Assembly: GCA_947462175.1 (NCBI GenBank)
Contig: CANHOE010000082.1
Location: forward strand, 1-9,619
Direction: 5' to 3'
Source: Burkholderiales bacterium
GTDB lineage: Bacteria > Pseudomonadota > Gammaproteobacteria > Burkholderiales > Burkholderiaceae_C
Length of the DNA stretch: 9,619 bases
Shown: piece by piece, positions 6,934 to 9,619 of the stretch
Layout: the number at the start of each line of letters is the position of its first letter
Position numbering within the stretch: the stretch's first letter is position 1
The notes under the pieces: model-generated
Database searches by the model: none
Seen by the model: the letters and a program-made list of their open reading frames with translations, nothing else
What the model was told of the DNA's origin: nothing
Made by a program: the position numbers and the translations under genes

Positions 6934-7113
6934 GCCGGGCGTCGATCATCGGCGCTTACCGGACTGAAGGGTTGATCAGCAACAAGCCACATGGCGCGAG
7001 TGGCGGCGTCGAATCGGCGCCCGACGTCCTCCGAACCATTGTGTCTTACGCGGATGCCGGTTAGAACGCCGTGTCAGGGTGGTTCCTGCAAGACGGGTGC
7101 CTACAATCTCACG
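6934..7113. other. Divergent intergenic region between EPS operon and ubiJ
   Basis: This 180-bp region should hold promoters for both directions. On the plus strand there is a -10-like TACAAT close to ubiJ. On the minus strand I found no convincing promoter for epsB: TTGCTG and TAAGCG with 18-bp spacing is the best pair and is weak. No clear sigma-54 -24/-12 element is visible on either strand. No repeats or attachment-site-like sequence were seen. Confidence 0.5.
7102..7107 (+). promoter_or_regulatory. Putative -10 element (TACAAT) of ubiJ
   Basis: TACAAT matches the sigma-70 consensus TATAAT in five of six bases and ends 6 nt before the chosen ubiJ ATG at 7114. A transcript starting at the normal distance would begin at or within 1-2 nt of that ATG and so be leaderless. 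No good -35 is seen at 16-18 bp spacing, which limits confidence. Confidence 0.4.
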
Positions 7114-7671
7114 ATGATGTTGGCGTTTGTGCAGTCTTTGGGTGCCACGGTGATGCCTCGCGTGGTCCTGTTGGCGAACCATGTTTTGGCCGCGGAGCCG
7201 ATGGCAGCGCAACGGTTGCGACCGCACGCAGGAAAGTGCATCCAATTGCAACTGCGCGATATCCCGTCGCTGCTGTCGTGGCTGCCTTCAAGCCTGACCA
7301 TGGCGGTGACCGCTGCGGGCTTGCTCGAATGGCAACCTGCGGCGACAGAGCGTGCCGACCTGGTCGCGACCCTCGATGCCTCGAATCCCGCGCAGACGGT
7401 GGCTGATGCCGTCGCCGGCCGACGGCCACGGGTCGAGGTCGCCGGTGACGCCGCCTTTGCTGCTGACGTGAGCTGGCTCGCCGAACACCTGCGCTGGGAC
7501 TTGCAGGATGACCTTGCGCGCCTCGTTGGCGATGGCCCGGCGATCCAGCTGGTGCGCATCGCCAAGGCGGTGGCTGCCGGGCTCCGCGATGCGATGAGGT
7601 CTGTGGCGCAATCGGCCTCCGATCGCTCGCGTCCGTCAGCGCCGATACCTGCGGAGTCGCCCACGCGATGA
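7114..7671 (+). CDS. ubiJ: Ubiquinone biosynthesis accessory factor UbiJ (SCP2-like)
   Basis: UbiJ is a lipid-binding SCP2-fold protein that scaffolds the aerobic ubiquinone-synthesis complex in the cytoplasm. The 185-residue product has the UbiJ pattern: an N-terminal amphipathic stretch (MMLAFVQSLGATVMPRVVLL), an SCP2-like middle, then VEVAGDAAFAADVSWLAEHL (107-126) followed by RWDLQDDLARLVGDGPA, which matches the family's conserved 'WD..DDLARL.GD.PA' segment. The tail is Ser/Pro-rich. The frame extends upstream to an ATG at 6991, but those 41 residues are basic and unlike UbiJ, and a -10-like element lies inside them. I therefore start at 7114; the adjacent ATG at 7117 is equally possible. 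The stop overlaps the ubiB start by 4 bp (ATGA). ubiE, often upstream of ubiJ in gammaproteobacteria, is not here. Confidence 0.87.
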   Translation: MMLAFVQSLGATVMPRVVLLANHVLAAEPMAAQRLRPHAGKCIQLQLRDIPSLLSWLPSSLTMAVTAAGLLEWQPAATERADLVATLDASNPAQTVADAVAGRRPRVEVAGDAAFAADVSWLAEHLRWDLQDDLARLVGDGPAIQLVRIAKAVAAGLRDAMRSVAQSASDRSRPSAPIPAESPTR

Positions 7672-9221
7672 GGCACGTCACCCGGCTGCTGTTCATCGTT
7701 TTCACGATCTACCGCTACGGCCTCGATGAGCTGGCCCTGTCGAATTTTCGACAGCCCTGGGTGCGTGTGCTGGTGCGCGTCATCACTGCCAGCCGGCGCC
7801 TTGACGCCCCGCGTGGCGTGCGGCTGCGCATGGCACTGGAGAAGCTGGGTCCGATCTTCGTGAAGTTCGGGCAGGTGCTGTCGACGCGCCGCGACCTGAT
7901 CCCGCCCGACCTCGCCGATGAACTCGCGCAGTTGCAGGACAACGTGCCGCCGTTTTCTGCGGCGCTGGCCCGGCAGCTGATCGAGAAAGCCTACGGTCGC
8001 AGCGTCGAGGAAGTTTTCGCCAGCTTCGAGAGCGAGCCGGTGGCGAGCGCCTCGATTGCTCAGGTGCATTTCGCGACCCTGAAGGATGGGCGCGATGTGG
8101 CGGTGAAAGTTTTGCGACCGAACATGCTGTCGGTGATCGACGACGACCTGTCGCTCATGCGCACGATCGCGGTCTGGGTCGAGCGGCTGTCGGCCGATGG
8201 CAAGCGACTCAAGCCACGTGAGGTGGTGGCCGAGTTCGACAACCACCTGCACGACGAGCTCGATCTGGTGCGCGAAGCGGCCAATGCGGCGCAGCTGCGC
8301 CGCAACATGCAGGGCCTTAATCTGGTGCTGGTGCCGGAGATGCACTGGGAGCTGTGCACGCAGACAGTGCTGGTGATGGAGCGCATGGACGGCGTGCCGA
8401 TCAGCCAGATCCAGCGGCTTCAGGACGCCGGTGTCGACATCCCGAAGCTGGCACGCGACGGCGTGACGATCTTCTTCACCCAGGTGTTCCGCGACGGCTT
8501 CTTCCACGCCGACATGCACCCGGGAAACATCCAGGTCAGCCTGGCGCCAGCCACTTTCGGGCGCTACATCGCGCTCGATTTCGGCATCGTCGGCACGTTG
8601 ACCGAGTTCGACAAGGAATACCTGGCGCAGAACTTCATTGCCTTCTTTCGCCGTGACTACAAGCGCGTCGCTGAACTGCACATCGAGTCTGGCTGGGTGC
8701 CGGCGAACACACGCGTGAACGAGCTTGAGGGCGCGATCCGTGCGGTGTGTGAGCCGCACTTCGACCGCCCGCTCAAGGACATTTCGCTCGGCCAGGTGCT
8801 GCTGCGGTTGTTCCAGACCTCGCGCCGCTTCAACGTCGAGATCCAGCCACAGCTGGTGCTGTTGCAGAAGACGCTGCTCAACATCGAAGGCCTGGGCCGC
8901 CAGCTCGACCCGGAGCTCGACCTGTGGAGCACCGCCAAGCCCTTTCTCGAGCGCTGGATGAACGACCAGGTCGGCTGGCGTGGCCTGGTCGCCCGGTTGA
9001 AGAACGAGGCGCCGCGCTATGTGCAGTTGCTTCCCGAGTTGCCGCGCCTGGTACACCAGGCGTTGCAGCCGAAGCCGGCGACCGAGCAGAAGATGCTGGA
9101 GGCCCTGCTGGTCGAGCAGCGACGCACCAACCGACTGCTGCAGGCGATCGTCTACGCCGGGCTTGGCTTCCTGATCGGGGTGGTTGTCGTGCAATGGCTG
9201 CTGCACCTCGGATATCGCTGA
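7668..9221 (+). CDS. ubiB: UbiB, ATPase/kinase-like protein of ubiquinone biosynthesis
   Basis: UbiB belongs to the atypical ABC1/ADCK/UbiB kinase-like family and is required for ubiquinone synthesis, probably as a membrane-bound ATPase that helps handle hydrophobic intermediates. The 517-residue length is typical. The family's N-terminal motif is KFGQ (66-69). The Ala-rich nucleotide loop is ASASIAQVH (126-134), in place of a canonical Gly-rich loop. The ATP-binding lysine is in VAVKVLRP (Lys147). The ELDLVREAAN segment (197-206), catalytic HADMHPGN (280-287) and metal-binding DFG (304-306) are all present. One or two membrane helices end the protein (about residues 493-514). Translation is probably coupled to ubiJ through the ATGA overlap. 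No oddities seen. Confidence 0.96.
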   Translation: MRHVTRLLFIVFTIYRYGLDELALSNFRQPWVRVLVRVITASRRLDAPRGVRLRMALEKLGPIFVKFGQVLSTRRDLIPPDLADELAQLQDNVPPFSAALARQLIEKAYGRSVEEVFASFESEPVASASIAQVHFATLKDGRDVAVKVLRPNMLSVIDDDLSLMRTIAVWVERLSADGKRLKPREVVAEFDNHLHDELDLVREAANAAQLRRNMQGLNLVLVPEMHWELCTQTVLVMERMDGVPISQIQRLQDAGVDIPKLARDGVTIFFTQVFRDGFFHADMHPGNIQVSLAPATFGRYIALDFGIVGTLTEFDKEYLAQNFIAFFRRDYKRVAELHIESGWVPANTRVNELEGAIRAVCEPHFDRPLKDISLGQVLLRLFQTSRRFNVEIQPQLVLLQKTLLNIEGLGRQLDPELDLWSTAKPFLERWMNDQVGWRGLVARLKNEAPRYVQLLPELPRLVHQALQPKPATEQKMLEALLVEQRRTNRLLQAIVYAGLGFLIGVVVVQWLLHLGYR

Positions 9222-9232
9222 GTCCAGCGACG

Positions 9233-9238
9233 TATAAT
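9233..9238 (+). promoter_or_regulatory. -10 element (TATAAT) of fmdB
   Basis: A perfect TATAAT lies 12 nt after the ubiB stop and 34 nt before the fmdB ATG, which would give a short 5' leader that still includes the ribosome site. The matching -35 region (around 9209-9215) is poor. fmdB probably has its own promoter in addition to any read-through from ubiB. Confidence 0.5.
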
Positions 9239-9260
9239 TCAAGGTTTTTCTTTTCTAATC

Positions 9261-9265
9261 AAAGG
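9261..9265 (+). promoter_or_regulatory. Ribosome binding site of fmdB
   Basis: AAAGG lies 7 nt upstream of the ATG at 9273, which is good spacing. It confirms the start of a gene whose end is missing from the window. Confidence 0.55.
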
Positions 9266-9272
9266 CTTAGCC

Positions 9273-9619
9273 ATGCCCATCTATGCCTACCGATGCGCAG
9301 CCTGCGGCCACGCGAAAGATGTGCTCCAGAAGGTTTCCGATCCGCTGCTGACGGTTTGTCCGGCCTGTGGGGCCGAGAGTTTCCAGAAGCAGGTCACCGC
9401 GGCAGGCTTTCAGCTGAAGGGCTCAGGCTGGTACGTCACTGATTTCCGCGACGGTGCCAAGTCGGCCCCGACGGCGGACAAGGCGTCTGGAGACGCAAAG
9501 CCGTCTGGGGACGCCAAGCCGTCAGGAGACGCAAAGCCGGCGGGTGGCGCTCTTGCGGGCCATGCGCCTGCGTCTGACTCGAAGGGCACGGCAGGCAAGG
9601 CGGAGAGCGCAAGTTCGCC
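9273..9619 (+). CDS. FmdB-family zinc-ribbon protein (partial, C-terminus beyond right edge)
   Basis: The frame opens with MPIYAYRCAACGH and continues 115 codons to the window end with no stop. It is a member of the small FmdB/putative regulatory zinc-ribbon family. Two CxxC pairs (Cys8/Cys11 and Cys29/Cys32) would bind one zinc. KQVTAAGFQLKGSGWYVTDF follows, the typical family end of the conserved part with its GSGWY motif. After that comes a low-complexity Lys/Gly/Ala/Ser tail with three SGDAKP repeats. Its molecular role is unknown; the name comes from a proposed regulator of formamidase/amidase genes and should not be taken as function here. In many betaproteobacteria this gene sits near a DUF502 membrane-protein gene and aspS, which I would expect just to the right. 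Confidence 0.88.
   Translation, partial: MPIYAYRCAACGHAKDVLQKVSDPLLTVCPACGAESFQKQVTAAGFQLKGSGWYVTDFRDGAKSAPTADKASGDAKPSGDAKPSGDAKPAGGALAGHAPASDSKGTAGKAESASS
9485..9538 (+). repeat. Three tandem 18-bp units in the fmdB tail
   Basis: Units at 9485-9502, 9503-9520 and 9521-9538 differ at only a few positions and each encode the same six residues (SGDAKP in phase). The 18-bp period keeps frame, so changes in copy number would lengthen or shorten the tail without disrupting the protein. Confidence 0.9.

Noticed and set aside
6991..7113. N-terminal extension of UbiJ from the ATG at 6991
   Set aside because: The 41 extra residues are basic and unlike the UbiJ family start, and a promoter-like -10 lies within them; the methionine at 7114 fits the family N-terminus better.
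7101..9242. A 713-codon open frame on the minus strand opposite ubiJ and ubiB
   Set aside because: It mirrors the third-position G/C bias of the two real genes, has no recognisable domain, is rich in Gln/His/Leu/Arg as antisense shadows are, and both sense proteins have intact motifs.
9240..9255. T-rich run after ubiB as an intrinsic terminator
   Set aside because: There is no GC-rich hairpin before the Ts, and the run falls within the probable fmdB leader.

Overview
The window looks like the chromosome of a GC-rich betaproteobacterium, most likely in the order Burkholderiales (Rubrivivax/Leptothrix/Methylibium type). The grounds are the strong G/C third-position bias, the ubiJ-ubiB-fmdB gene order, and an EpsL-type exopolysaccharide (EPS) gene of the kind found in betaproteobacterial exosortase loci. 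No search was run, so genus is not resolved.

Two divergent blocks meet at a 180-bp intergenic region (6934-7113). To its left, all on the minus strand, is an EPS operon: a polyprenyl-phosphate sugar-1-phosphate transferase (EpsB/WcaJ type), an EpsL-type outer-membrane beta-barrel, UDP-glucose 4-epimerase (GalE), a bifunctional mannose-1-phosphate guanylyltransferase/mannose-6-phosphate isomerase (ManC/AlgA type) and UDP-glucose 6-dehydrogenase (Ugd). The first three are translationally packed with overlapping starts and stops; manC and ugd follow after gaps of 72 and 35 bp. After a further 158 bp comes the 5' end of a secreted-protein gene that runs off the left edge. Its signal peptide and Gly/Thr-rich beta-type start resemble PEP-CTERM proteins, the usual partners of such EPS loci, but the diagnostic C-terminus lies outside the window.

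Together the EPS genes would load a hexose-1-phosphate (probably glucose) onto undecaprenyl phosphate, supply UDP-galactose, GDP-mannose and UDP-glucuronate, and provide an outer-membrane barrel for export. This suggests an acidic heteropolysaccharide. Glycosyltransferases, Wzx/Wzy, the export/co-polymerase proteins and any exosortase are absent and presumably lie further left.

To the right, on the plus strand, is a housekeeping block: ubiJ and ubiB (ubiquinone biosynthesis; 4-bp overlap) and then fmdB, a small zinc-ribbon protein with a repetitive low-complexity tail, cut by the right edge. ubiJ has a -10-like hexamer so close to its ATG that a leaderless transcript is plausible. fmdB has a perfect TATAAT and a good ribosome site.

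I see no mobile elements, CRISPR arrays, tRNA or rRNA genes, and no convincing intrinsic terminator. I found no clearly new system. The points most worth following up are the truncated exported protein with its odd upstream region, the composition of the EPS operon, the atypical C-terminus of the EpsL-like barrel, and the apparently leaderless ubiJ.
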